From Symbiodinium microadriaticum (taxonomy: Eukaryota; Sar; Dinophyceae; Suessiales; Symbiodiniaceae), in NCBI GenBank assembly GCA_001939145.1, contig LSRX01000163.1:194584-258583 (forward strand): a stretch of 64,000 nucleotides of DNA, given 5' to 3'. The stretch's first letter is position 1. The number at the start of each line of letters is the position of its first letter. Below are positions 33,089 through 42,114 of this stretch, piece by piece. The translations under genes and the position numbers were made by a program. The notes beneath the pieces are model-generated. The model had not been told where the DNA came from. It ran no database searches and worked only from the letters and a program-made list of their open reading frames with translations.

Positions 33089-34397
33089 CGACGACGACGC
33101 GACCATATCCACGATGTCGGGACGGCGTAGTCTTGTTAACTGTTAAATGCGATGTATGTGCTACAGCACGGTTCGATATCATTGTACAGGATGCTTATCA
33201 ACAGGCGGCTGAATAAAGTACTCCTAGATTCAAACAAGCCCATATGAAGAACCTTGTAAAGCACCTCAACATCGAAGGAATTCGCACGACGGCCTCACAA
33301 GGACCCTTACACACCCTCTTCTTGTGCCCCTTGGAAGCCGTTCTTTGAACCTCTGAAAACGTTTCCAGGCTGTTTAGGCCTTCAATCCCTGATAGTAGAA
33401 GCCTCTCTTTGCACACCCACTTCAACACCCTTCGAAGCCTTTGTCTTGCTTCTTGAAAAGCCCGTCTAGGTCTTGATAAGGTTCCTGAGAACCCTTATAA
33501 CCTGAGAAGCCTTATAAGCCTTGGTTAGGGATCCTAAGGAGGGCCTCTGAACCCCAAGCCCTAAAGTCCTGAAGGCCAAAACGCTAGAACACTGACGCCC
33601 TAAACGCCAAAACCCCCAAAGCCCAACCCCAAGCCCTAATTCCCTAAAGCCGTAAACCCTGAAGCCCTAAAACCGCAAAGCCCCGCAGCCCCCAACCCCT
33701 GAAGCCCTCAATCCGCCCTTTCAACTGTCGAGTCTGTCGCATCGGAGGCTTGCGGCTGCGTTGGGAGATGATCGAGTGGAGTTGCGCCTGGAGTCTGGTG
33801 CGGATTGGGTGGCGTTCCCTGGCTGAGGGCTTGGGGGCTTAAGGGTTTAGGGCTGCTAGGCTTCTTTGGGCTTTCTAGGGTTTAGTGTTTTCAGGTTCAG
33901 AATGTCGGGGGATCTTAGGGTCAGGGCTGTAGAGTTCAGGGCTTAGCTGCAGTCCATGGTTGGAGGGTTTAGGGGTTCCAGCTGACCTGAAAGCCCCTAA
34001 ATGGTTTCGAAACATAGGGGGCCCAGGTAAATGCAGCGCTGAACAGCCTGAGTTTGCGACTACTCTTAAAGTTCCCCAGGTTTGCAGGTCTCCAAAAGGA
34101 ATCGCTTTGGGCTCAAGACTACGATCCCTCCCTCAGCCTCAAACTAACTTCTTATGCCCCTGGGGGCCGCTAACTTCGGGGTCCCCGGGGCAAGGCGTTA
34201 TATAACAGACTGTTAGTCTTGCGCTTCCGACAATTGTACCCTGTGATGAGCACCCCAACGAGTATCCGCGAGCCCTATCAAAGTCCTGAACCCGGAGCCC
34301 GAAACTAGTCACTAGTTTTAACTGAACGCCACTGAATATGCGACTTTCAGAAAATAGGAGACCACAATAATTATAAGAATACTAATAGTAATAACAA

Positions 34398-34429
<32 letters not shown>

Positions 34430-37400
34430 NCGTATATCCCGCAAAGAGCAAAAGTCCCGCAATGCTAAGACTCCGAACCCAAAGAAGCGAAGCTAAGCTC
34501 AACCCCTGAAACCTCTGACTCCAAAACTCGAACCATCCTCTGGGTGTTTCGGGTTTCTAAACATCCTTTGGGTTTTAGGTTGAGGGTTATAGGGTTATAG
34601 GGTTTAGAAACCTATACCCACGATGTTGTGTATTGTAAGCACACCTAGAAACTGACACCTCGAGAGTTTCTCTTGGCATCCCATGACAACCCCAATCGGA
34701 CTTCCCCCATGAGCCAGGGAAATAAAGGGTTAAATTTTCAGAGTTTAGGGTTTAGGGTTTAGACAAAATAAGAAGAACTCACAATATTTGTTAATTAAAG
34801 GTTGGGTATTGGGGAATTAACTAATTACAAAGCCTCTCAAACCCCAAGCAACCTTTGGAACCTTGTAGCCACAACGCAACCCTGCGATGCGAAGCCCTAC
34901 ATAAACCCAGAACCCTACTTGGAGGGTCGAGGCACTTAGTAAGTAGATCTCAAGTAGAGTTTTACGTACCCTAAAAGAGATTTATAGGGTTTAGGGTTAT
35001 GATACTTACAAGTCTATAAGATAACTACTTACTAAGTCCCCTAAACCCTAAACCCCTAAACCCTAAACCCTAAACAGTCCCCCGACCCTCGAAGTATAAC
35101 CCCGACAGTTTCAGCCAAAGCTTCCGCGCCAAATCTCTCAGCGAGGCGCAGCCCCAACTCTGCACCTCTCCACCGACGGTTTAGGGTTTATGGTTTAGGG
35201 TTGAGGGTTTAGGGTTTCTTATGCTTAACTTGGCTGACTTCTGAACCTCTCCAAAAAGTTAAGCTTTTGGCCTCCTTATTGTATTTCATATAGAACTCCA
35301 AAAAGCTAAGGTCCTCAGAGTCAACCAGAAGAACACTAAGTTGAAGGAACCCTTAAAGGAACTCAGACCCCCTAAATCCTAAACCCTCTAGAACCCTTCA
35401 AAAGGAGCCCTTAAAGGAACCCTTAAACCCCCCTACCCTAAACCCCTAAACCCCTAAACCCTAAACCCCCCAAACCCCCCAAACCCTAAACCCCTAAACC
35501 TCCCAAGCGGTAGGAGCCTGTGGGCCTCCCAGGCGGCAGGTCGCGCAGAAGGCGAAGCGTTTTGGGAGTGTCAGAAAGCTTGAGGCTTTAGGGATCGGTA
35601 GGATATGAAGGGGTTTAGGGTTTAGGGCTTTAGGGATCGGTAGGATAAGAAGGGGGGTTTATAGGGTTTTGGGGGTGTAATTAGCAACATCAGAATCTAG
35701 ACCAATACCCATTCTAATTGTAATTAGCAACATCAGAATCTAGACCAAAACCCCTTCTTATTATTTGCTACTGCCCCCCTAAAATGTCCTAAGACTAGAG
35801 GACCAGAAGCAGTCGGATCTTCAGCATGAGGACGTCTAAAGAGGGATTCCCGAAAACACTTCTTATTTTCGGACAAGGTCAGTTGTCCGGTCCCAGATTT
35901 ACTGTAGGCTTCGGAGTTTAAGGTAAAGACATTGAGCCCACGATGCTTAATCAATCCGAATCTCACAGCCTGAAACTCACACCTGATCATAAAGCCTGTT
36001 AGTGCGCGTCTTAAACCTGAACCTTCAACTAAAACCACCAGCCTTGAACCGACATTTGTGGAAGAGTCTCATGGCTAAGCGATTAGCCTCGCGGATTTTT
36101 TGGGGGAGGGAGCCTTGGGGTGAGGGGTGTCAGGTTAGTTAGTTGGAAGCATGAATCAATGGCATCTTCCTGTAGGATCCCAGCAGAAGTCTGTTAGAAT
36201 ACCCCCGGAACCCTCGTCCCACTATGGCCTGCCGCATGATTGTTATATAGTGAGGGATGTCGAGAAGAAGTTGGTTTTCGACGTCGTGGACCTTCCACGT
36301 CCTTTCTCTCGGGCTTAAACTAGGGTGAACGTTGAATCACACATTTCCCGAACCAGAATATGACTGTACACTCCCTTAGTTTAGATACCTGGTAACGAGA
36401 CCCCTGATCCTCAAATCTCGAGGCAGCGGGATACATACATCGTGAGAAGCCGAATTGAGAAGTTCCTTTTAGTCAGGTTCCCGTTGAGCCCGCCGACACC
36501 AACTCAAACCTGAATCTTCGACCTTTTTCATCCCCAACCCTTTAGACCTAAACACGACAGATCGTCTTCCTCTCAATGGACAGTCCGAGCACCAGGACCC
36601 CAATCCTAAGCCGGTATAAAGCCTGTTTGTTACCACGCTTTAAAACCCCTGTAGAATATAGAATCACAGAGCTTTGCTGGAAATCCCGAAAGAAACCCCA
36701 AACCCTAGGACAGAGCCTAGGCTTTGAACCCTAAGACAGAACCCTTTGTAGCGGTCTAAACACTTACCAACACTATTGTGAGGGTTCCTTATTTAGAACT
36801 ATAGTATTTTATACCCCAAAGCATCATCAGCAGTACTCGCTTCAGACGTCTGTCCGCAGTTACCCCAAAAGCCCTATTCTAATTATGAAGGCCCCTGTAA
36901 TATTCTCTCTAGAATCATCTGCGAGGAAGCCGAGAAGCTCGGGGCTCGGACCGCTGGCTCCCTTTGGCTTAGGGTTTAGGGTTTAGGGGTTTAGGGCTAG
37001 GGTTTAGGAGTTTAGGGTTTAGGGTTTAGGGGTTTAGGGTGTAGGTTTGTTTCGGTGTAGGGCCTTACAGGGTTGTCCCTCTACGTCCAAGGGTTTGTAT
37101 ATGTTGCGCTTCAAGAAGAAGTAGGTCACGAACTTTGTCCCTTGCAATGTCCCTTGCGAAGAGGTTTCTTCATTGTGTTGCATTCTGCAGGATTATGCCT
37201 GGTACAACGTGGAGGCCAAGCTGATCGACGTCATCCTTGCGAGTGACGTACAGCCATGGCTGTTGCGCCGAACATTCGACACCAATACAATAAATTCCTT
37301 GGGGGAAAAAGCATTCCGTGCGGTTGCACGCAGATACATAAGACGCGGATAGCTGAAGCTGCGTGCCAGTTCTGCTTGGAGTCGTAGTGTCCGGGTTGTG

Positions 37401-40365
37401 CGTGCAGAAGCGTGCGACATTGCAGTGTTGGCCGTCTTGGTGTGTCTGCTACTGGCTGTGCCGTTCGCGGACATTCTTGCATGACGAATCTGTACATGTG
37501 TGTGTGGGTGAGCGAAACATGGCTTCTGGCGCACAGCAGACTCGGAGCGAGTCCGAGGCCTGTGCCGCTCTTTGACGTTCTTGCACATGTAGAACCACTT
37601 GCTGCGATCTCTGTTAACTGATGTAGGGCCATCCAAAAATGGATGCATGTGTATGTGTGCCTGTGCTTGCTTCAAACCCATTCCACCGAAGGTGCTGTAT
37701 CTGCAATGTGGAGCTGCGTCTGTTGTGTGTGGACAGGCTATTTCATCTTGAAGCGTGAGATGATGGTGTGTTGGCAGTGCCCCGTATGCGTAACCCAGTA
37801 AACGTCATGAAGTGGTCCGTGCGAAAGACCAAGCATGCAGGCCTCAGCCCGTGGTTTAACTGACTCTGCGAGGAAGAAGAACCACGGCCCAGCCATAAGC
37901 ACCTGGGATTGCCCATTCTTGCAGTCGCTTACTGCACCTACGATTTGTGGATAAGAGCTTGACTTGTATTGCCTGTGTGCGTTAGCTGTCTCCGCCGGGT
38001 TTCCGGAGCCTCCTTTATCTATCAGCATGCCTACGTTCGATGACTTTCGTTATGGCTCGCTGTCCATGGCCCCTGTCGGCACATGGTTGCGTGGCGAGAG
38101 GTTCTACAGCTGGCTGCGCCGTTTGGTTGAACCCCACAGGCTTGCGTACATGCGGCGATGTGTTTGCAGAGCTTACGCGTAGCTGAACTGAGTCCCCCGC
38201 CGGTGACTTGGACTGATTAGAGCCGCATATAACCTGCCTCTTCTAGGCTTTTGCACAGTGTTCGTCCTTGCTGTGCATGTTTACGCTTTGTCTGTGCATC
38301 TGTCCTGCAACCGAGCTCCGAAGTGAGTCTGCAAGGGTGGGACTATGAAAAATCGGGCCCAAAAAACGCATCACTTAGGCCGGCCATCTTTTTTGCCCCG
38401 GCTCGAATAAGCCCGGGGAAAAACGCATTAAAGAGGCCCATCGAATTAAATGCGCCGGCACATTAGGTTTGTTTTCGGTGGGTTGTGTAGGGCGCTTGGA
38501 CGTAGAGGGGCTTGTGTATGCTTTGCTTTTAGGCTTTTGGGACATAGGAAAGGGTGAATTGCAGTAAGGGATTCAGGTAGTCAGGTTGGATGCGGTGTGT
38601 TTCCTTTAACGGTGGACTGCACTTGATTTCGAAAGATTTTGTGAAACTCTGATTGCAACCGCAGCCTGAAACCCGAGCCCGAATCCTTGACACCTCGATA
38701 CCCTATAGGCCTGAACCCTAAAACCCACCATCCGACTAAGCTATACCAGGTTTGACATCGCCATCGTCGACTCCACGGACTTTGGTGCCTCGAATGTTCC
38801 ACGAGCTTTTCCATCATTGTCCATGGTTCAGGATCTCCCATAAACCCCTCTTTTTGGAGCTTCAGTTCTGCGGAATAAGGGTTGAGGTTTCGGGTCTTTG
38901 GATCGGGTTAGGGCTTATAGGGTTTACAGGATAGGGTTTAGGGGTTTGGGCGTAGGTTTTAGGTTGAGGTTTGTGGTTTAGGTTTAGGGTTTTTGGTTAA
39001 GCTCGGACATTTGTCGTGCTTGGCATTGAGTCGAGAAAACCACCTAAACCCGAAAGCCCAAGCCGTGACGTGTTACCCACCGAGGTGCATCAGAACCTCT
39101 CTTCGAGGAGCCAGTGAAGCTTTCACCAATGTTAGTGCGGTTATGAACCTAAGTTGATCTGATGGTGTACGTAAGATGAGCTTCAGGCAGTCGTAATCCT
39201 TACTGAAACCGGGGCATGACGCAGCTGCAGTATGCCAACCTTGCCAAAAACCTCTACGCCCCTAGATTGTGTATGTTGCTGGTCGGGCCGCTAGTATTTC
39301 AGGCTTCTACACTGTCATGGATTCCAGGAGCATGGGGGCCCGCAAACCTATTCTCAAAGCCCATGTGCGGCCGCAAAGCCCAAAGTCAGAGGACAAGTCC
39401 TTGGCAGGCACCATCGTGGATGAAGCGGTATCTTTATGGGTTTTGTATTTATTGTGGTTTCGCTGTTCTTCGCTATGGTGAGTGTTCTTGGGCTCCTCTC
39501 GTGATTAGTTATGTGGGTAATTCTGTAAATCAGGTCCGTTTTAGATTCCTTTTTTATAACGGTGCCGTACTGTATTGGGGATCCAACAAGGGACCCTAAT
39601 TTGGAGAACTATCCATGTGCAGCCTGCCTGTCCCAAAGTTGAAGCCGTCGAAATGCTTAAGCCACGTGGTAACCCCACGTACGGGCCAGTCCGGTTGGCC
39701 TGCCTTGCTGGTTTGGGTTTGGGGCGACAAGGAAACCCTAACCCTGAACCCCAGCCCGCGTCAAAAAGCCAGCAGTCAGGAGGCATTTCACCGCCGCCTC
39801 CGCCAGCTGCTTGCAAAAGGGGGCGTTCTCGCCGGACACCCAACCAAGCTGGTAGTGAAGGAAGGGCTGTAGTACAGGGGCCGGAGTGGTTGGACAGGGT
39901 TTCGGGGTGGGTCAAAACATGTGACATTGTAACGGGGCTAACGGGGCTATACGGGAATATGTTGTCGAATTGTTCGGACCTCTCAACGACCAACCCCGTC
40001 AATTCCAAACCTAAGCCCTGAAGCCTAACTCGCAAGTTGTAACTAACTACTGTAGCCAGGCTGAACTTGAGGTTAGCGACGTCCACAAGGAACATGCTAA
40101 CTCGGGAGGCGCATGCAGGTACTCGGGGCTTCTTTCCCGGGCTTTTCAAGCCCTCAACCCGAATCGTAAACGCAACAGCTCCACAAGTGATTTGAACCAG
40201 TCAGACACCCCAAAGACACCTGCAACAATAAGGGGGAAAGCCGAGACTTCTCGCGAGGTCATCAACCTCACGTCCCTGCCCTGGCAGCTGGGTCAGGTCC
40301 AGGCGAGCGTGTATCGCCAGCGACTGCTCTTCAAGCGACTGGGCTCGGGGGAAACAGGAGTCTAA
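28074..40365 (+). CDS. SPDS: spermidine-synthase-family aminopropyltransferase, at least 11 exons
   Basis: Eleven short exons join in phase into one aminopropyltransferase. These enzymes transfer an aminopropyl group from decarboxylated S-adenosylmethionine to a diamine or polyamine such as putrescine. In order: the N-terminal strand segment (SVQSKYQKIE), FFGHILTIDGDLMLTERDEF and IYHEMIVHVPM, the SAM-binding loop RILVVGGGDGGSARQLLRR, the acidic strand VERVTVVELDE, EVVRISREFFPR, LAAALGDDRVELRLESGADW, the catalytic-region strand FDIAIVDSTDFG, YANLAKNLY, EAFHRRLRQLLAKGGVL and INLTSLPWQLGQV. Introns run from about 400 to 4,900 nt and are full of telomere-like repeats. Donors are GT, GC or GA. Start and final exon are unsettled: the frame stops at 40363, or a GA/GC donor near 40340-40351 leads on. 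Exact substrate is not readable from sequence. Confidence 0.88.
28376..29105. repeat. 730-bp trinucleotide array (TCA/TCG/GTT/GTC) inside the SPDS intron
   Basis: Blocks of CAT/TCA, CGT, TCC, GTC, GTT, GTC and CAT triplets follow one another. All ORFs here on both strands are homopolymer-like. Confidence 0.97.
29249..29364 (+). CDS. SPDS: SPDS exon 2
   Basis: TTCTAAG|GTG opens VQIPTLFFERLCAREVLKSD then FFGHILTIDGDLMLTERDE. L-x-I-D-G-D-x-M-L-T-E-R-D-E is the family hallmark around the substrate-gate region. Ends in phase 2 at a GC donor (GACGA|GCTGCC). Confidence 0.92.
30035..30075. repeat. telomere-like C-strand run next to the exon 3 acceptor
   Basis: CCCTAAGCCCTAAACCCTAA precedes CCTAAGCCTCCAG|G and appears to supply the pyrimidine-rich tract of this 3' splice site. 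Confidence 0.85.
30094..30130 (+). CDS. SPDS: SPDS exon 3
   Basis: CCTCCAG|G: with the phase-2 GA of exon 2 it gives E-FIYHEMIVHVPM. Y-H-E-M is a strictly conserved family motif. GC donor (CCGATG|GCTCCT), phase 0. Confidence 0.92.
30148..30430. repeat. telomere-like C-strand array then G-strand arm
   Basis: About 20 CCCTAAA/CCCTAAAG units to 30290, then GGGCTTTCGGGGCTTCGGGG and TTTAGGGTTTTAGGG at 30350-30410 in the opposite sense. Confidence 0.92.
30988..31075. repeat. CA and CACT microsatellite
   Basis: ACACACAC then CACTCACT units, inside the intron between SPDS exons 3 and 4. Confidence 0.95.
31331..31414 (+). CDS. SPDS: SPDS exon 4 with SAM-binding GGGDGG
   Basis: AATCCCAG|GCT opens AYVPTASRILVVGGGDGGSA then RQLLRRES. 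V-V-G-G-G-D-G-G is the nucleotide-binding glycine loop that contacts decarboxylated SAM. GT donor AGC|GTGACG, phase 0-0. Confidence 0.95.
31814..31846 (+). CDS. SPDS: SPDS exon 5
   Basis: CACCCAAG|GTG: VERVTVVELDE. The Glu of VVELD corresponds to the conserved acidic residue that binds the SAM ribose. The best-fitting end is a GA donor (GACGAG|GACGAG). Confidence 0.86.
31990..32260. repeat. AGT / AGC-rich trinucleotide-like tract
   Basis: Imperfect GGAGTAGTGAGTAGTAGCAA-type units in the intron between SPDS exons 5 and 6. Confidence 0.75.
32588..32622 (+). CDS. SPDS: SPDS exon 6
   Basis: CAGACGAG|GAG: EVVRISREFFP, ending AG|GCCTGC (GC donor, phase 2). D/E-x-V-V-x-x-S and F-F-P match the helix and loop after the ribose-binding strand. 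Confidence 0.88.
32955..33090. repeat. AGT / AGC trinucleotide array
   Basis: GTAGTAGTAGCAGTAGCAGT and similar units; poly-Ser ORF is an artefact. Confidence 0.95.
33748..33813 (+). CDS. SPDS: SPDS exon 7
   Basis: ATCGGAG|G completes Arg and reads LAAALGDDRVELRLESGADW-V. G-D-x-R-V-x-L-x-x-x-x-G-A-x-W matches the strand preceding the adenine-binding loop. Donor GTGGC|GTTCCC, phase 2. Confidence 0.9.
33960..34205 (+). other. open frame of unclear status in SPDS intron 7
   Basis: An 80-codon open frame includes ADLKAPKWFRNIGGPGKCSA. It lies in the large intron between SPDS exons 7 and 8. It may be chance or a diverged repeat; it has no ATG at a sensible position. Confidence 0.2.
34395..34430. 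repeat. ACT repeat ending at a single n
   Basis: ACTACTACT units run up to n at 34430. Confidence 0.95.
35035..35500. repeat. telomere-like tracts in both orientations
   Basis: C-strand runs at 35038-35085 and 35368-35505; G-strand run at 35180-35218. Confidence 0.92.
35586..35760. repeat. two short tandem duplications
   Basis: TTTAGGGATCGGTAGGATA occurs at 35588 and 35629. TAATTAGCAACATCAGAATC occurs at 35678 and 35721 (period 43). Confidence 0.92.
36176..36298 (+). CDS. candidate exon inside SPDS intron 7 (HYGLPHDCYIVRDVEKKLVF...)
   Basis: Good acceptor CTTCCTGTAG|GA. A long open frame includes GSQQKSVRIPPEPSS, HYGLPHDCYIVRDVEKKLVF and DVVDLP. A GT donor is at 36299. It does not resemble aminopropyltransferases, so it may belong to a nested gene or an unusual insertion. 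Confidence 0.42.
36775..36905 (+). repeat. dispersed element R1, long copy
   Basis: CACTATTGTGAGGGTTCCTT, AGAACTATAGTATTTTATAC and CCCTATTCTAATTATGAAGG-CCCCTGTAATATT define the element. It shares both halves with 59739-59902. Confidence 0.7.
36913..36956 (+). CDS. candidate exon inside SPDS intron 7 (IICEEAEKLGARTA)
   Basis: TTCTCTCTAG|A then IICEEAEKLGARTA and a GC donor (GCTG|GCTCCC). It starts right at the edge of an R1 copy. Confidence 0.38.
36962..37050. repeat. telomere-like TTTAGGG array
   Basis: About ten TTTAGGG(G) units directly after the candidate exon ending 36956. Confidence 0.95.
37191..37247 (+). CDS. candidate exon inside SPDS intron 7 (DYAWYNVEAKLIDVILASD)
   Basis: TTGCATTCTGCAG|GAT to GTGAC|GTACAG, 19 codons, phase 0-0: DYAWYNVEAKLIDVILASD. 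Strong splice framing and good amino-acid composition. The frame stays open to TAG 37351 if unspliced. Protein not recognised. Confidence 0.5.
38027..38182 (+). CDS. small open frame with ATG (51 aa)
   Basis: ATG 38027 to TAG 38182: MPTFDDFRYGSLSMAPVGTW, then LRGERFYSWLRRLVEPHRL and a Cys/Arg-rich end. The frame is open upstream to 37964. It lies within SPDS intron 7; could be the last exon of a nested gene together with 36176-37247. Confidence 0.4.
   Translation: MPTFDDFRYGSLSMAPVGTWLRGERFYSWLRRLVEPHRLAYMRRCVCRAYA
38750..38786 (+). CDS. SPDS: SPDS exon 8, catalytic-region strand
   Basis: TATACCAG|G completes Ala (phase 2) and reads FDIAIVDSTDFG. It corresponds to the family Y-D-V-I-I-V-D-S-S-D-P, whose Asp residues act in aminopropyl transfer. 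Phe replaces the usual Pro. GC donor GGT|GCCTCG in phase 0. Confidence 0.88.
38905..39000. repeat. telomere-like TTTAGGG-type tract
   Basis: GGTTTAGGGGTTTGGGCGTA and related units fill the 444-nt intron between SPDS exons 8 and 9. Confidence 0.85.
39231..39257 (+). CDS. SPDS: SPDS exon 9, 27-nt micro-exon (YANLAKNLY)
   Basis: GCAGCTGCAG|TAT then YANLAKNLY and a GC donor (TAC|GCCCCT), phase 0-0. It bridges DSTDFG and EAFHRRL with the spacing seen in the family (D-P...E-x-L-F/Y...F-Y). Its assignment depends on that spacing. Confidence 0.62.
39316..39428 (+). CDS. candidate exon in SPDS intron 9 (GFYTVMDSRSMGARKPILKA...)
   Basis: An open frame reads GFYTVMDSRSMGARKPILKA, HVRPQSPKSEDKSLAGTIVD, EA and then a GT donor at GCG|GTATCT. 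Not needed by the SPDS protein; could be an alternative exon or an unrelated remnant. Confidence 0.33.
39541..39618 (-). repeat. MITE-like element R2, diverged copy
   Basis: The reverse complement reads GGATAGTTCTCCAAATTAGG-GTCCCTTGTTGGATCCCCAA-TACAGTA. It aligns with 62610-62680. Confidence 0.7.
39780..39851 (+). CDS. SPDS: SPDS exon 10
   Basis: AGCAGTCAG|GAG to AAGCTG|GTAGTG, 24 codons, phase 0-0: EAFHRRLRQLLAKGGVLAGH then PTKL. F-[YH]-x-x-L-x-x-L-L-x-x-G-G-x-L is the helix and turn after the catalytic loop. An upstream exon-like frame, PACPKVEAVEMLKPR (39631-39675), is not needed. Confidence 0.88.
40258..40365 (+). CDS. SPDS: SPDS exon 11, possibly terminal
   Basis: TCTCGCGAG|GTC: VINLTSLPWQLGQVQASVYR then QRLLFKRLGS. 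The frame ends at TAA 40363. A GA donor (GGG|GAAACA, 40351) or GC donor (40341) could join a C-terminal exon at 40922 (GCTTACAG|), which would restore the length usual for the family. Confidence 0.78.
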   Translation, partial: VINLTSLPWQLGQVQASVYRQRLLFKRLGSGETGV

Positions 40366-40764
40366 AGCCCTAACTACCAGCGTTTAGTCTGGGTTTGTTG
40401 GGGTGGGGAAGTATCTCTAGAGGATTGGGGAGCCAGAATCATGAGTTTAGGGCTCCAGGGTTGGAGAGCCGTGTTGATGTTTTCGAGTTCCAGCATGAGG
40501 CTTGAGGAAAGGTCGCCACTACGGACCGTGTTGCAACAAAGCTTTGCAGGATCCCTCCAACAGATCCCAAACATCCTGTGCCTCCGAAGCTCACAGTGGG
40601 TCCTTACAATGCCAGGCTAGGCTCTTGAATGCTTGGGGTTTACTTTGCCAACAGCTCTCATCACTCTAATTACTCTAATCTGATCCACTGTCCCTTAGCC
40701 TGCGGCCTTCCGGCGAATGCTTGGCGGCTTAAGGCTAAGCAGCCTCAACATCGCGCAGTCTTGA

Positions 40765-40802
40765 TGTAATACAGGGGCCTTAATTAGAATAGGGTTTTGG
40801 GG
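40765..40802 (-). repeat. dispersed element R1, partial inverted copy
   Basis: TAATACAGGGGCCTTAATTA-GAATAGGGTTTTGGGG is the reverse complement of the R1 core. Confidence 0.7.
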
Positions 40803-41021
40803 TCCACGATGTGTAAATACAGTAAGGAACACCCAAAATTGTATTGGCAATTATATAGGCGTCGATATTACAAGCATGTTGCCATTGACCTGTCCTTTCC
40901 TTGCCTGCCTAAAGCTTACAGCCTGTGGTGCGATGTATTCGCGAAGAGCCCAAACCACTCATCTGTAGGGTTTAGGGTTTAGGGTTTAAGGTTCATAGTT
41001 CCAAATCCTAAGCTTTTTCAG

Positions 41022-41469
41022 CCAGCCTGCCAAGAGCCGTGTGTTTCCTCGCCCGCCCCGCTGAGGTATGTTCGCGTGTTCCAAATTTACCAGCCGACCT
41101 ACACATCAGGCCGGTTCGCGATACCTGGAGACCATAGACAGTTTGGTAGGTGTTAGTTGCACGTTGGTTGAACAAGGAGAGTTCAACAACGAGGATTCAA
41201 ACGGCTGTCGTCACCGGCACCCTTCCTGCTACACCTTACCTCTTCCCTGTTGCTGCCACGACTGTCACTGCTCACGGCTCGACGTTATTCTCTTCCCTCC
41301 GCGATACAGACGAAGCCGATCAACATCATGGTCTCACAGCGGTCTGCGTGTTTCTCCGCATGAGTGCACGCCAGCTGAGGTTCTACATTTTAGTCAGAGC
41401 CGCAACACTCGAGGTCAAACATGCCTGAAAAGACCAATTCCAGCCTCTGTTTATGTCCAATATTTCTGA
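41022..41469 (+). CDS. small split gene with Cys/His-rich end
   Basis: Three candidate exons: 41022-41065 (CTTTTTCAG|CC, SLPRAVCFLARPAE, GAG|GTATGT); 41110-41145 (ACATCAG|GCC, AGSRYLETIDSL, TTG|GTAGGT); and 41194-41469 (AACGAG|GAT, DSNGCRHRHPSCYTLPLP, CCCHDCHCSRLDV, to TGA). All three join in phase 0. The introns would be only 44 and 48 nt, and the second may be retained because the frame stays open across it. The Cys/His cluster could bind metal. The alternative frame ATTCAAACGGCTGTC onward is also open, so the frame of the last exon is not certain. Confidence 0.42.
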
Positions 41470-41934
41470 GCTGAGCTGCGAAGGGCACTACTGCTTCCTG
41501 ATCTGCTCGGATGAAAAGGATCCCCTCGACACAGGCCATGCGAACAGAGTTTCCATTAAGGGCTTGCTTGGGACAAGGACTGTTGGAAGCAGCGCACAGG
41601 GTTTTGCTGGCTGCTGGAGACATATAGCAGCCCTAAACTCTAAATCGTCATTGTCGGATTGATGTTCAACGTTAAAGAACCCCAAACCCGAAATCGTCGT
41701 TGTCAGTATGATTTTGTGGTTTGGCTTGTCTCTTCAGATGCATGCGCCGGACTCCCCTCAAGAGTATCCCAAAGCCCCGATCCCTCTGCACCCGAAAGCC
41801 ACCGAACACCCAAAAGCCTGAACCCCCCCCCCCAACTCTCCACCTTACAAAACGCTTCATAGAATCCTTCTAAAACCCTTATACACCACTTATTACTTCC
41901 TCCACCCCAAAAAAACCCTAAACCCTTGTGCAAG

Positions 41935-42090
41935 CTTAACGCACGCCTGATCTCTAAGTCCCTAAACCCTCATCCCTAAACCTAGACCACCCCCCCTTTT
42001 TCAAAAAAAACCGAACTCCTAAACCCTAAACCCTAAGTCCTTAAACCCTAAACCCTAAAACCTAAACCCTACCCCGCCCCCCAAACGAAA
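41935..42090. repeat. telomere-like CCCTAAA array
   Basis: About eleven degenerate CCCTAAA units interrupted by A and C runs. Confidence 0.93.
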
Positions 42091-42114
42091 AAAAAAAAGC
42101 AAACTTGTGGTGAG

